64,000 bases of DNA from Nicotiana tabacum (lineage: Eukaryota > Streptophyta > Magnoliopsida > Solanales > Solanaceae), in contig NC_134081.1 of assembly GCF_000715075.1 (NCBI RefSeq), positions 106,938,108 through 107,002,107 on the forward strand, given 5' to 3'. The notes under the pieces were generated by a model. That model did not search any database, was not told the DNA's origin, and saw only the letters and a list, made by a program, of their open reading frames with translations. The position numbers and the translations under genes are program-made. Positions 20,291-32,978 of the stretch are shown piece after piece; the stretch's first letter is position 1; the number at the start of each line of letters is the position of its first letter.

Positions 20291-22712
20291 CTAATTGTTG
20301 TTGTTGTAGGACACCAACAAAAATCAGTTATTCTACTGGTTGTATGGTGTACTGGTTTCGGTTTGAGGCATACTTGTGAAACATTGATGACTTGCAGAGG
20401 TTGAGATCGAGGATGACTCGAGTAAGGGTAATTCTGGATATGGGTTGTGTTACACTTTATGGGTATATGGAAATCATGGAATGATTGAGGTGTTATTCGT
20501 GGAGGATGTAGTACGCATGGAGTAGGAATTTGCTCGGTTGCGTTAAGGCATGGTTACTTCTGTGGGTGTTGTCGTGCTAATGGGGCACAAGTCGTTCGGC
20601 CTGTTTGGGGCAGTGCAATTGAGATTTTAGCAGAGTGGATGATTCTCGAGAAAGTTCTAATGGATTAAAGATTTTTGTGTAGCAATTGTGAATTTTTCCG
20701 GATTTGTATATGGCTAGGATCTGAGAGTTACATTGGATGGTATCGAGACTCATAGTATTTCTATATCACTATGAATTCTACATTTTAGTATCAGAAAGGT
20801 AAAGGAAATAGTTTCAGGTTCAGATGACCTTTCGGAGTGGGTGTCTCGATTGTGGTACTTTTGGATTGCTAGAGAGGGAATACATCGACTTATGGGCCTT
20901 AGGGCGGTGTGGTTTTATTATAGGATCTCGTGGGGGTAAGTTTTGGTTAAGGATCATGGTGTTCTGGCAATAAGAAGTGTCACCTAGAGGGTAATTCAGA
21001 AGGAACTCAGAGAAATAGTACGGCTTGGTAGTAGGTTGGATCAGCAAGGTAGTAGATATGATCGGTTCTTCGGGTATTTATGTTGTGGTGAGCCTCTACA
21101 GGTGTTTCGTGGCAATGCTCTTGGTTTTTGGCGGCCTGCGTGATTTGGTTGAGTTAGAGGGATTCAGTTCTGATAGCTGGGTTATGTACAAATGGATTTC
21201 AAAGTGTTCTAAATAGTTTCTACCACAGTTCGAGGTGTATATATCCTGATGGCGTGGGGAGCATGTTATATGTTATGATTTACTCCTAGATGAGATCAAA
21301 TAGAAGGTTCCTGACTAATTGCGTATGTAATTTTATTGTGACTCAGAGTTGATTACGAGATTCTTGTACTTTTCATATTCATGATAGATGCGGTATGTTG
21401 TGTGGAAATAAGATTTATGTGTGCAAGATCACGGTTTAGTTTTGAAAGGGAGGGGCATGAATTCTTAAACAACATGGGCTGTTTCAGATGACTAGATGAA
21501 TGATATTACCACTTGGTATTTCCTGAAGAGAGTGTACAAGTATTCCTCGTGGGATGATCGTGTATGAGAGATGTGTTAGACATTCGGGCGGTGGAGTTGG
21601 GACCAGATATGGTGATTCGTGTGTTCTATGTATTTAAAAACCGAAAATTCTCAACAGCAGATTGTTTCGTGGTTGTGGGCTGAGAAGATGTGGATAAAGC
21701 TAGCCATATGATGGTATGTGTCGTGGTTAGGTCATTGTGGACCTTCAGAGGGTTATTTATCTATTTATGGATGACCAGAGTTGATTTGGGGCCCAATAGG
21801 TAGACCCAATGAGGATGTGTATTCTACATCAGGTCGGATTGGTTGAGTCCGTACTGCTATTGTTGAAGGATGTGCCATTCGGGAGTTGAGCTTATTCATG
21901 TTCTGATATGATCTATGTGCTACTCCTCTATGCTACAAGGGGTTGTGATTCATTGGTTATATGCACACGTGGTGCGATTCTATTTGGGCCTTATGGCTGA
22001 GTTTGAGCGAGATGGGTATTAGGGTATTGAATGATTGATTGCGCATTGGTTACGTTCTTTCCGGATTGTGGTATTATGTTATTTGTCTCTCCATGATTAT
22101 GGCCATGCACCTTGGGTACTTGATGTCGAATTGCGCGTGGTTATTGATTTTGAGCATGGTGGCTGAGGTATTTCATATGGACTAGTGTTTGGATGGGGTC
22201 ACGCATTGCAACGGGGTTATGTTAAGATATGATCCTTTGTGTTAGATTTGTGTGTCTTGGTTCTATTAGGTATGATGGGTTCGTAGTATTTCAGTTGTGG
22301 TGGTACTTGTTGAACATGCGGGATATTTCTCTTGTTTGAGTCATTTTCCATGATTGAGTACATTTGAGTTGTTGCTTATTGGTGCACGGATTGCACGGGT
22401 TGTGATTCTAGGTAGCATTAGTGTGGCAAGTCAATGGGATAGATGGGTTTGATAAAGTAAGGTCATTGGACCTAGAATGAGTGCTATCGTATTTGTTTGC
22501 TGTATATTTGCAAGGATAATGTTGTTGATCGGTTTAAAAATTGGCTATAGTTCTTGTCGAAGGAGAGGGAGCTCCATGGCTTGTTGATCTGATAAGTGGT
22601 TATGAGTTTCTGCGTGTTTCTTCCATCATTGGAAGTGTACGAAGGTTTTAGAACGAGGCTTTGTTTGATATTAGGTTTATTACCGGCATTGGGTTGTTTT
22701 GAGCAGCTACTA

Positions 22713-22762
22713 CTACAACAACAACATACCCATTAATATCCCATACCGTGGGGTCTGGGAAA
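22713..22762 (-). mobile_element. 50-base RTE LINE or SINE tail flanked by a 17-bp target duplication
   Basis: The insert begins CTACAACAACAACATACCC and ends GTGGGGTCTGGGAAA, matching the 3' end of the LINE at 14779. It is flanked by perfect copies of GTTTTGAGCAGCTACTA at 22696-22712 and 22763-22779. The perfect long duplication shows it arose by target-primed reverse transcription that stopped almost at once. Confidence 0.92.
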
Positions 22763-23110
22763 GTTTTGAGCAGCTACTATGATCGAAAAGTTTTCTACGA
22801 GTATGCGAGTCGTGTGGTATGTCATGAGATGACATCTTGGGTTATGGTTATGGCTTGATACAGCTTGTTCAAACTCATACAGTGTGTGGAAGCGAGATTC
22901 GAGTCTTGTAGGAAATTCCAGGTGTTGGAAATTAGACTCTGTGGTTTACGGGCTGAGGTTGAAGTAATGATCTTCAGTTATGTTGTGTTGTCGGGCCTAT
23001 ATGGAATAGGGTGACGTGGAATCACCCTCGGGTATGTGCATGGTAAGGTTACACGGCGGTTTGAGGGCTTTGAAATGACTCTGGGCACGTTCGAGGACGA
23101 ACGTATGTTT

Positions 23111-23123
23111 AAGTGGGGGAGGA
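23111..23123 (+). promoter_or_regulatory. Polypurine tract of element D
   Basis: AAGTGGGGGAGGA directly before the LTR start TGTAACGACC. The block TTCGAGGACGAACG lies about 15 bases upstream. Confidence 0.9.
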
Positions 23124-24824
23124 TGTAACGACCCGACCGGTCGTTTTGAGCATTTTCACTTCGCTCGATAGTTTGAGGGCATGCGTATCTCCGAATGATG
23201 TATTTATGACTTATGTGAATCATCGGTTTCGGTTTTCAAGTTATTCGGAATCGATTTGGAAGAATGAATTTCATGATTGGAGCTTTAAGCTAGAAGAGTT
23301 GACCAAGTTTGACTTTTTTTAGTATTTGACCTTGGATTGGAGTTTTGATGGTTCTATTAGATCCGGATGGTGATTTTGGACTTAGGCGCATGCCCGGATT
23401 TGCATTTGGATATTTCTAGAAGGTTTCAGCGCAAATTGGTGAAAGTTGGAATTTTGAAGGTTTGGAAAGTTCATAAGTTTGACCTAGAGTTTACTTTTAT
23501 GCTATCGGATTCGAATTATGGTTTCGGGAATTGAAATGGCTTTGTTATGTCATTTGGAACTTGTATGTAAAATTTGGGTTTATTCCGGGTTGATTTGATA
23601 TCTTTCGGCGCGAGTTTTGGAAGTTGAAAGTCTAAAGTTCAGTTAAGTTCGAATTAAGGTGCGATTCGTCGTTTCGATGTTGTTATGTGTGATTTGAGGC
23701 CTTGAGTAAGTTCATATTATATTATGGGACTTGTTGGTATATTCGGACGGGTTCCCGAGGGGCTCAGGTGAGTTTCAGATAGGTTTGAGTTATGTTGCGC
23801 TCGTTTTTTATGTTTCAACATCGTTTCTTCAAGCATAAATGGTACCACATTAAGCAAATGAGCTCCAATTTTGTTTTGATTGAAACATTAGATCTGTATC
23901 ATAATTTTGGAACTATAGCAACTGGAATCATCAGGTTTTGACATCGTAAGAGGAATTTATGGTCATTTTACTAAGAAATGGGTTGCCAGTTTTTTCAGAT
24001 TAATTACGAAATTGCCACTGAATTCGTATTTAAAAATCTGTACTATTTGCAAATATTGAAACCAACATATCTCCTTCATTATAAGGTCAAATGGAGTGAT
24101 TCAAAAGTCTAACTTGACTGGAATTTCACAAGGAATCCATTAGAGGTATTAAAAGTGGGTTTTGGGATTGTTTGACATAAGAAACGAGGTAGAACAGCTA
24201 GGCAGAAGCATATAAATCAAGGGTTTGTTCATTTGGTTATATTTTGAGTTGGGGAGCTCGGATTTAGACGATATTTTAAGTGATTTTTATCATATGGATT
24301 GAGATAAGTATTATCTACTCATTTTGTATTATATTTCATGATTCTATCTTCATTTTTGGCAATTGGTTGATGATTTCAAAAGTGAAATTTGGGGGGTTTT
24401 GTCTAAAATTTCATAAAGTGAATTTTTGAGTTTTGAACATCGATTTGGAGTCGGAATTGAGTGAAACTAGTATCGTTGGACTCGTAATTGAATGGTTTAT
24501 CGGATTTTATAAGTTTCGTCGAGTTCCGAGGTGTGGGCTCGGGTTGGATGTTTTTATAGATTTTGGGCTTTTGAGTAAATATTCGACCTTTATCAATTGG
24601 AATTATTTTCTTAAGCTTTATTTGATGTATTTGAGTTAATTTTGGCTAGTTTCGAGTCGTTCGGATGTCGGTACGCGTGGGAAGGCATTTTTGGAGTATC
24701 GTTTGGCTTGCTCGGTGTTGGATTTGGCTTGTTCGAGGTAAGTAACACTTCTAAACGTGATGCTGAGGGTATGAACCCCGAATATACATGATATGTGTTT
24801 GGTGTTGAGGTGATGCACATGCTA

Positions 24825-27800
24825 TGTCACGACCCCAAATTTCCTCCGTAAGATATCGTGATGGCACCTTGTCTCTAAGACTAGGTAAGCCTATCAATGC
24901 GAAATAACAATAGAAATCTGAAATAAATAAATCTAAAATTCACATAATTAAAACTCCCAAACCCGGTAGGAATAAGTCACAAGCTTCTAAGAATTTTTCC
25001 TCAATGTCTCTATATATGAGAGTCTAAAGAAAAATAAAGAAGCAATATAATAAGGATAGAAGGGGACTCTGGAGTCTGCGGACGCTGGCAGATATACCCC
25101 GAAGTCTCCGTACACAGGTAGTTCACTGATATCTAGGCTGGTAGGAAGTACCTGGATCTGCACAAAAAGATGTGCAGAAGCGTAGTATGAGTACACCACA
25201 GCGGTACCCAATAAGTGCCAAGACTAACCTCGGTAGAGTAGTGACGAGGTCAGTTCAGGCCCTACTGGAATAACAAAAGACAAGGAGAAAAGTTTAACAA
25301 TATAATTACAATAATGACAATGGGGATAAACCAAGTAAGTAGTATGTCACAATTTAACTACACAAAATAAGGGCAATTAACACCTCGCGGAAAAGAAACA
25401 GAAATTTACAACTTTAAGGAAAACACCAAAAATAACTAAAGGCAATACAGCCATAAAGAAATATCAACAAGGGCACTCCCGAGATACCGCCTCGTAGTCC
25501 CAAATCATAAATAAATTCACAATATCTCATTTTCTTATATCATAGCGGGAGCCTTCATAATTTATTTTAAAGAAAATATTTTTCCCGAAATAGCATCCCG
25601 CATTTTAGCCGCCCTTATCACACCACATGACTTCTAGTAGTTCTCCTACTAGCCATGCGTATCAAGTCACCCTTATCTCACCGCATGCATTTCAACACCC
25701 AGACCTTATACCACCGCATACGTATCAATATCACAATATATAATAATTTGCATCTCAAGTACCCAAATATTTCAATTTGCCAAAATAAACAACATCAACA
25801 ATATTTTCCACAACAGGGAGCTCACGGCTCAATCACAATGAGTACAAAATCTCACAAAATATTCGGGAATAAATAACTCAGCAAAAAAATAATATTTCAA
25901 AAATTTTTAATACATTGCCTCAGTACTAAATTTAAAATATCAAATACTTCATATTAATAATATTTAAATTAAAGAAATTACCACCTTCAAATAATGCAAA
26001 GAATAAAAGAAACCAAGTTTTAACTAAACAGGTAAAACAATTAGCAGGAAAAGGTCAAGCAAATTAAAAGTATAAAAAAATCAGATCAATGATGAAGAAT
26101 ATAACAAGATAAAATAATTTAATTAATATGCAACAGTGATCTATACAATTTAAAAATATAATCTTCCACATTTAGCCCAAGTACACACTCGTCACCTTGT
26201 GTACGCGACTTTCAATACATTACAATTATCACATCAATTCCAATCCTAGGGGAAATTTTCCCCACACAAGGTTAGACAAGTCACTTACCTTAGACCACGC
26301 TCAATCAGTCAAGTAGAATGCCTTTTCCTCGATTTTCTGACTCCAATCGGCTCGAATCTAGTCATAATTAATTCGATTCAATCAATGCAAATTATAGGAT
26401 AAATTCCATAAAAAAAATACAATTTTCCCATAAAAATCCGAAATTTCACCCAAAAATCGACAGCGGGGCCCACATCTCGGAACCCGACAAAAGTTACGAA
26501 ATATGAACGCTCGTCCAACCACGAGTCCAACCATAAAAATTTTACCAAATTCCGACATTAACTCGACCTCCAAATTCTCAATTAAAGTCTATGCAAATTT
26601 ATACCATTTTCAACCCAATTCACTTATTTAGAGATAAAAACAACAATGGATTAGGGTATTTTAACAAAAATTGAGTTAAGAACACTTACCTCGTTGTTTT
26701 CCTTGAAAATCTCTAAAAACTCACCTCTTCCCGAGCTCCAATTCGTCAAAAATGGAAAATGGGACAAAGTCCCATTTTTAGATCTTAAACATTCTGTCCA
26801 GGTTCGCATTTGCAGAAAACAACTTTGCATCTGCAAATGAACAGTACCTCCCATGAACAGTGTTCGCAATTGCGACATATTGTTCGCAATTGCGAGTGAA
26901 CAGTGTTTTCGCAATTGCGATAAATGGTTCGCAATTGCGAATGAACAGTGTTTTCGCAATTGCGATAAATGGTTCGCAATTGCAAATGAACAGTACCTCA
27001 CTAGGAACCAGCAAACTTAAACTTCTCCGAAATGATTCGAAACCACCCTGAAACTCATCCGGAACCTCCCAGACACAAACCATATATGAATTTCAATCAT
27101 AAAATATGCTACGGACCTGCTCGCACACTCAAAATATTGGAAAGAGGTCGTCTTGACCCGATATTGACCATGGTCAAACTCCTAAATTTCTTAACTTTAC
27201 TAGTCTCTCAACCAATGATCCAAAAATACAACCAAGCCCTCGGGACCCATAAAATCATACCAACAAGTCCTAAAACATCATACGAACTTAGTTGAAACCT
27301 CAAATCACACAAAACAACGCTAAAACCACGAATCATACCCCAATTCAAGCTTAAGGAACTTAATAATTTCCAACTTCTACATTCGATGCCGAAACCTATT
27401 AAATCAAGTTCGGTTGACCTCCAATTTTGTACACAAGTCATAAATGACATAACAGAGCTATGAAAAGTTTCAGAACTGGATTCTGACCCTGATATCAAAA
27501 AGTCAACTCCCCGGTCAAACTTTTTAAAAATTCAACTTTCGCCATTTCAAGCCGTATTTTACTATGGACTTCCAAAAAGATTTCCGGGCACTCTCCTAAG
27601 TCCAAAATCACCCTACGGAGCTATTGCAATCATCAAAATTCTATTTTGAGGTCGTTTACCCATAAGTCAACATCCAGTCACTATTTTAACTTAAACTTTA
27701 AACATTGGAACTAAGTGTCCCAATTCATTCCAAAACCTCACTGGACCCGAACTAACCACCCCGGCGAGTCACATAACAATTATAAAGCATAAATTGAGTA

Positions 27801-27853
27801 GTAAATAGGGGAACAGGGTTGTAATACTCAAAACGATCGGCCGGGTCGTTACA
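24825..27853 (-). repeat. 3' LTR of element B (left copy)
   Basis: On the + strand it starts TGTCACGACCCC and ends CCGGGTCGTTACA. It is 3,029 bases against 2,902 in the other copy; part of the difference is a segment near 25622-25660 missing on the right. Sense-strand AGGTAAG sites are at 26284-26290 and 26685-26691; an acceptor-like TTTTTGTGCAG complements 25158-25168. Confidence 0.93.
26803..26988. repeat. TTCGCAATTGCGA palindrome cluster in the left LTR of B
   Basis: Repeated 35-50 base units with TTCGCAATTGCGA and ATGAACAGTG between them, plus TTCGCATTTGC and TTTGCATCTGC variants at the left edge. The cluster ends about 865 bases from the promoter-side end of the LTR. The repeats leave several frames open by chance. 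Confidence 0.9.
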
Positions 27854-27868
27854 TTCTCCCCATCTTAA
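27854..27868 (-). promoter_or_regulatory. Polypurine tract of element B
   Basis: Reverse complement reads TAAGATGGGGAGAA directly before TGTAACGACC. The TCCGAGGACGAACG block follows at 27870-27890 on the + strand. Confidence 0.88.
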
Positions 27869-27889
27869 ACAAACGTTCGTCCTCGGACG

Positions 27890-28331
27890 GGTTTAGAATT
27901 ATACCCGAAGTGGTGAAAAGATGAGGATAGTGGTTGCGCATATCATGCTCAGTCTCCCAAGTCGCCTCCTCGACCGGATGGCCCCTCCACTGTGCTTTTA
28001 CTGAAGCAATACTCTTCAATCATAACTTTCTAATTTGTCTGTCCAAAATAGCAACTGGTTCCTCAACATAAGATAGTTCCTTGTCCAACTGGACTTAGCT
28101 GAAGTTTAACACATGGGATGGATCGCCGTGATACTTTCAGAGCATGGAAACATGCAACACTGGATGAACTGCAGTAAGATTAGGTGGTAGTGCGAGTCTA
28201 TATGCCACCTCTCCAATTCTTTCAAGAATCTCAAAAGGCCCAATATACCTAGGGCTCAACTTGCCTTTCTTCTCGAACCTCATAACACCCTTCATGGGCG
28301 AAACCCGGAGCAAGACCTGCTCACCAACCAT
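27890..28331 (-). pseudogene. Integrase C-terminus and chromodomain of element B
   Basis: 28137-28331 encodes the C-terminal integrase module ([33 protein letters not shown]). A chromodomain follows at about 27930-28100 in a continuing frame: EEPVAILDRQIRKL, SIASVKAQWRGHPVEEATWE, ending in HDMRNHYPHLF. The ATWE motif is intact, unlike in element A. One or two stops interrupt the stretch between them. The domain's supposed role is chromatin-guided integration. Confidence 0.85.
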
Positions 28332-29372
28332 GAATGCAACATCACAAACCTTCTGATCCGCATAACTCTTTTATCTAGATTGGGCTGTACGAAGTCGATC
28401 CTGAATCAATTTAACCTTTTCCAAAGCATCTTGAACTAAGTCCGTACCCAATAGCCTAGCTTCACCCGGCTCGAACCAACCCACAGGAGACCAGTACTGC
28501 CTACCATATAAGGTCTCATATGGCGCCATCTGAATGCTCGACTGATAACTGTTGTTGTAAGCAAACTCTGCAAGTGGTAAGAACTGATCCCAAGCACCCC
28601 CAAAATCTATCACACATGCACGAAGCATATCCTCCAGTATCTGAATAGTGCGTTCGGAGTGCCCATCCGTCTGAGGGTGAAATGCTATACTCAACTCTAC
28701 CCGAGTACCCAACTCACGTTGTACTGCCCTCCAGAACCATGATGTAAACTGCGTACCCTGGTCAGAGATGATAAATATCGGTACGCCATGAAGTCTAATA
28801 ATCTCACGAATATAGATTCGAGCCAACTGCTTGGAAGAATAGGTAGTCATAATCACCCAAACTACATCAAACTTCCGTTGAGTCTGTGGAAGCCCAACAA
28901 CGAAATCCATAGTGATCCATTCCCATTTTCACTCCGGAATATCTAACTTCTGAAGCAATCCACCTAGCCGATGATGCTCATATTTTACCTGCTGACAATT
29001 TAGACACCGAGCTGCATACTCCACTATGTCTTTCTTCATTCGCCTCCACCAATAGTGCTATCTCAGGTCCTGATACATCTTTGCAGCACCCGAATGAACT
29101 GAGTACCGCGAACTGTGAGCCTCCTTGAGAATCAACTCACGCAAACCATCTACATTAGGCACGCATAGCCTGCCCAGCATCCGTAATACACCGTTATCTC
29201 CAATAGTAACTTCTTTGGCATCACCGTGCTGAACTGTGTCCTTAAGGACAAGCAGGTGGGGATCGACATACTGACGCTCTCTGATACGATCATAAAGAGA
29301 AGACTGAGAAACCACACAAGCCAAAACTCGGCTCGACTCAAAAATATCCAATCTGACAAACTGGTTGGCCAA
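28332..29372 (-). pseudogene. Integrase zinc-binding and catalytic core of element B
   Basis: The zinc-binding part (29372-28980) includes AHSSRYSVHSG and CLNCQQVKYEH. The core starts ITMDFVVGLPQTQRKFD. The second Asp is in IISDQGTQF and the Glu in GHSERTIQILED, so the DDE triad is present. About 14 residues after FDVVWVI (compare VDRLTKYAHFIPV in element A) are deleted in frame near 28850, which should disrupt the fold. Stops: 29058-29060, 28929-28931 and 28371-28373. Confidence 0.9.
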
Positions 29373-29948
29373 GGCCTAAACATCCAAGGCTAAAGGTCTC
29401 TCTGCTACTGGTAGATATGCTAAGGTGTCCAAACTCTTCGCCTTACGACTCAAGGCATCGGCCACTACATTAACCTTTCCAGGATGATAGAGAATGGTGA
29501 CATCATAATCCTTAAGTAACTCCAACCATCTCCGCTGCCGCAAATTAATATCCTTCTACTTAAACAAATGCTGTAAACACCGGTGATCGGTATAAACCTC
29601 ACAATGGACACTGTACAAATAATGCCGCTAAATCTTTAAAGCATGAACAATAGCTGCTAACTCAAGGTCATATACAGGATAATTCTTCTCATGCACATTT
29701 AACTGCCTGGATGCATAGGCAATCACCCTACCATCTTGCATCAACACTGCGCCGAGACCAATACGTGATGTATCACAATACACAGTATAAGACCCTGAAC
29801 CTGTAGGCAATGCCAATATTGGGGTTGTAGTCAAAGCTGTCTTGAGCTTTTGAAAGCTCTCCTCACATTCCTCGGTCCACCTTAACGGAGCACCCTTCTG
29901 GGTCAATTTGGTCATAGGTGCGGCAATAGAAAAGAAACCCTCTACAAA
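29373..29948 (-). pseudogene. RNase H domain of element B
   Basis: All four acidic positions are visible: [32 protein letters not shown] and ADALSRKAKS. Stops at 29628-29630 (a Trp position), 29556-29558 and 29376-29378 (Gln positions) break the frame. Confidence 0.9.
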
Positions 29949-30860
29949 TCAGCGATAATACCCTGCCAAACCAAGAAAACTCCGGATCTCCGTAGCTGAG
30001 GACGGTCTGGACCAACTCTGTACTGCTTCAATCTTCTTCGGATCTACCTTGATCCCCTCACACGAAACTATATGACCCAAAAATCCCACTGAATCAAGCA
30101 AGAATTCACACTTTGGAAATTTTGCATATAACTTCTTTTCTCTGAAAGTCTGAAGCACAGTCCTCAGGTGTTGTTCATGATCATCCCGACTCCGGGAATA
30201 CAACAGAATGTCGTCAATAAATACAATGACGAAGTAGTCAAGATAGGGCTGAAATACACTATTCATTAGATGCATAAATGCTGCTGGGGTGTTGGTCAGC
30301 TTAAATGACATTACAAGAAACTCATAATGACCATACCAAGTCCTGAAAGCAGTCTTCAGGATATCTGGCTCCCGAATCTTCAACTGATGATAGCCTGAAC
30401 GCAAGTCAATCTTAGAGAACACCCTGGCACCCTGAAGTTGATCAAATATGTCATCAATACGTGGCAATGGATACCTGTTCTTCACTGTGACTTTGTTCAA
30501 TTGACGGTAATCAATGCACATATGCATAGAACCATCTTTCTTCTTCACAAATAAGACAGGAGCACCCCAAGGCGATACACTGGGCCGAATGAAACCCTTA
30601 TCAAGCAACTCCTGTAACTTCTCTTTAAGATCCTTCAACTCTGTTGGGGCCATGCGATATGGTGGAATAGAAATGGGCTGAGTGCCCGGTAATAAATCAA
30701 TGCCAAAGTCAATATCCCCGTCGGGTGGCATACCTGAAAGATCCGCTGGAAATACGTCAGGAAAATCCCTTACTATAGGAATTGACTCCACAGTAGGAGT
30801 ATCAACACTAACATCCCTCACATAGGGAAGATACGTATCACACCGCTTTTCAACCATTCA
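29949..30860 (-). pseudogene. Reverse transcriptase domain of element B
   Basis: An open stretch of 302 codons covers the whole [53 protein letters not shown], the catalytic [11 protein letters not shown] near 30205-30225, FLGHIVS and [13 protein letters not shown]. Catalytic aspartates are intact. A TGA at 30858-30860 before the domain and one at 29949-29951 after it both fit CGA-to-TGA changes. Confidence 0.93.
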
Positions 30861-31500
30861 TTGAGTCTTAAGAAATGAAACAACCCTGGTAGGAACATAA
30901 TCCAAGGTACCTCTCTATTCTAGCCATGGCAAACCTGGCATAGCCAGCATCACCGTTTTGGCATAACAATCAAGAATAGTATGATAGGGCGACAACCAGT
31001 CCATGCCCAAAATAATATTGAAATCCACATATTGAGCAATAATAAATCAGCTCTGGTCTCAAAACCACTGTTAACAATTAAACACAACTGATACACACGG
31101 TCCACAATAATAGATTCACCCACGGAGGTAGATACATAAATAGGAGAACTCAAAGAATCGCGAGATACGCCCAAATACGGGGCAAAATAAGATGACACAT
31201 AAGAATAAGTGGAGCCTGGATCAAATAAGACTGATGCATCTCTATGACAGACCGGAATAATGCATGTGATAATAGAATCAGATGCAACGGCCTCTGTCCT
31301 AGCAGGAAGGGCATAATATCTGGCCTGGCCTCCCCCTCTAGGGTGACCTCTACCTGTTCGACCTCCAATTCTAGCTGGATGTGCAGGTGGAGTGGCAAGT
31401 AGTGCAGTAATCATGGCCTGAGAAACCTGAGGGCCCTGTGGAATAGGTGGGGGCTGAGAAATCTGAGAAGGCACACCCCTCCTAAATCTTGGGCAATCCC
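30861..31500 (-). pseudogene. Aspartic protease of element B, frameshifted
   Basis: The active-site segment VLFDPGSTYSYVSSYFA is intact near 31230. One base is missing from an ATGGTG near 31034, shifting the frame about 60 residues after the active site. Further stops follow before 30861. Confidence 0.88.
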
Positions 31501-32776
31501 TTATTATATGACGAATGTCACCACACTTAAAACAAGCCCTCGGAGGACGTGGCTGTTGGGACTGGCTCTGGCCTGATCGACTAGACTGCCCACTGAAAGC
31601 ACCCCGTAGAGGAGGTACAGTAGACATTGGCGGTGCATAATATAGAACCTGGGGTCTGGGAGTAGCCGGAATAACGCTGGAAGCTGGAAGTGCTGAATGA
31701 ATAGGATGATTCACATAGCCTCTACCATGACGGGCTGCAGCTAGGGCACGAGAATTATTATATGTGCCAGAATCTTAGGGTCTCTTAGCTTCCCTCTCTT
31801 CCCTCTCCCGGATCCGCATACCTTTTAATCTCCTAGCAATTTACACTACCTGTTGGTACGTGATGTCAATCTCTAGCTCTCGGGCCATACTGAATCTGAT
31901 ACTAGGGTGGAGATCCTCAATAAATCAGCGAACCCGCTCTCGAACAGTAGCAACTAAGGCTGGTTCATGCCTAGACAAATCACTGAATTGGACAGCATAC
32001 TCTGACACGGTCATAGAACCCTGGCGCAGCTGCTCAAACTGTGCGACATGCATCTCTAAGACTTTGAGGAACATATTCCCTCAAGAACATATCAGAAAAT
32101 TGAGTCCAAGTAAGTGAAGTTGCCTCAGCCGGACTATCTAACTCATATGCCCGCCACCACTGGTAGGCCACTCCTATAAGTTGGAATGCCATGAAAGAAA
32201 CCCTACTGGAATCCACAATGCCCATGGTATGGAGGATACGGTGACATTCCTCAAGAAAAACCTGAGCATCCTCTGAAGCTAAATCGCTGAATGTGGGAGG
32301 GTGGTACTTCTTGTACCTCTCGATCTTGAGTTGCTCCCCCACCGAAACTGCTGCTCTAGCCTCAGGCCAAACTGGGACAACTAGCTGCACTGGTATAACC
32401 TCTGGAGCATGGTCAACTTGGGCCCGTGGCTCTGGGGTATGAGCGGTGGGAGTCTGTGCTCCTCCCTCGGCCTGAGATGTGGCAGGAGCAAGTGGAATCA
32501 ACCCTACCTGAGCTAGAGTGCCAAACATGCTCAAAAAACTAGGCAAGAGTCTCCTGAAGTGCAGGGGTAGTAACAGGCGTCTCAGGTGCCTGCTCTCCAA
32601 CTAGAGCTACTGGTGGCTCCTCTGCAGCAGCTCGTGCAGGTGCTCTGGCTATACCAGTGTAGCTAGTTTGGAACTCTAGCCTCTGGCACGGCCTCTGCCC
32701 CGACCCCGGCCTCTTGCGGCTCCAACAGGGGGCGTGGGTGTCTGATCATCAGATCTGGTTGTACGTGTCCTAACCA
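31501..32776 (-). pseudogene. gag: gag of element B
   Basis: I place the start at the ATG complementing 32774-32776 (MVRTRTTRSDDQTPTPP), 185 bases downstream of the primer site. An Arg/Gly stretch follows, then a frame break near 32680. Capsid reads SEDAQVFLEECHRILHTMG and YQWWRAYELDSP, with another frameshift near 32057. The CCHC knuckle CFKCGDIRHIIRDC is complete at 31493-31534 (x2, x4, x4 spacing). Confidence 0.88.
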
Positions 32777-32889
32777 TCTGTGAGAGAATAGAAAGACAGT
32801 GGTTTAAAAATTCTTAGTCAACAAATGCGCACGATAAGGAATCAAAGAAATGAATATTTTCTAATAGTTCCATAGCCTCCCGAAGATAA

Positions 32890-32907
32890 GTACAGATGTC
32901 TCTGTAT
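32890..32907 (-). other. Leader hairpin of element B (candidate RNA dimerisation/packaging signal)
   Basis: Sense reads ATACAGAGACATCTGTAC: a 6-bp stem (TACAGA/TCTGTA) around GACA, the outermost pair mutated. It lies 53 bases from the primer site, in noncoding leader before gag. Hairpins of identical length are at 49161-49178 (E) and 58058-58075 (F). Confidence 0.55.
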
Positions 32908-32960
32908 CGATCCGTGAGACTCTACTAGATCTGCTTGTGATTCATAACACCTATGGACCT

Positions 32961-32975
32961 AAAGCTTTGATACCA
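32961..32975 (-). promoter_or_regulatory. Primer-binding site of element B
   Basis: Sense TGGTATCAAAGCTTT, three bases from the LTR. It matches the tRNA-iMet primer word TGGTATCAGAGC with one change. Confidence 0.88.
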
Positions 32976-32978
32976 ACT

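Larger units (their letters stand above)
20291..23123 (+). other. Coding-free internal region of element D (5' part missing)
   Basis: No gag or pol motif in any frame. It parallels the internal region of element F read on its sense strand: for example ACTTGCAGAGGTTGAGATCG near 20391 matches the complement of 57020-57040, and both end with the TTCGAGGACGAACGTATG block before the LTR. By that comparison the first 1.1 kb of the interior and the 5' LTR are absent, cut off where the foldback lies. A 50-base LINE tail is inserted at 22713-22762. Confidence 0.75.

Noticed and set aside
26651..27083. Open frames of 66-116 codons with a repeated SQLRKHCSFAIANH-like peptide
   Set aside because: The peptide repeat is the translation of the palindrome cluster in the LTR of B; all frames through the repeat stay open and none is conserved apart from the DNA motif.
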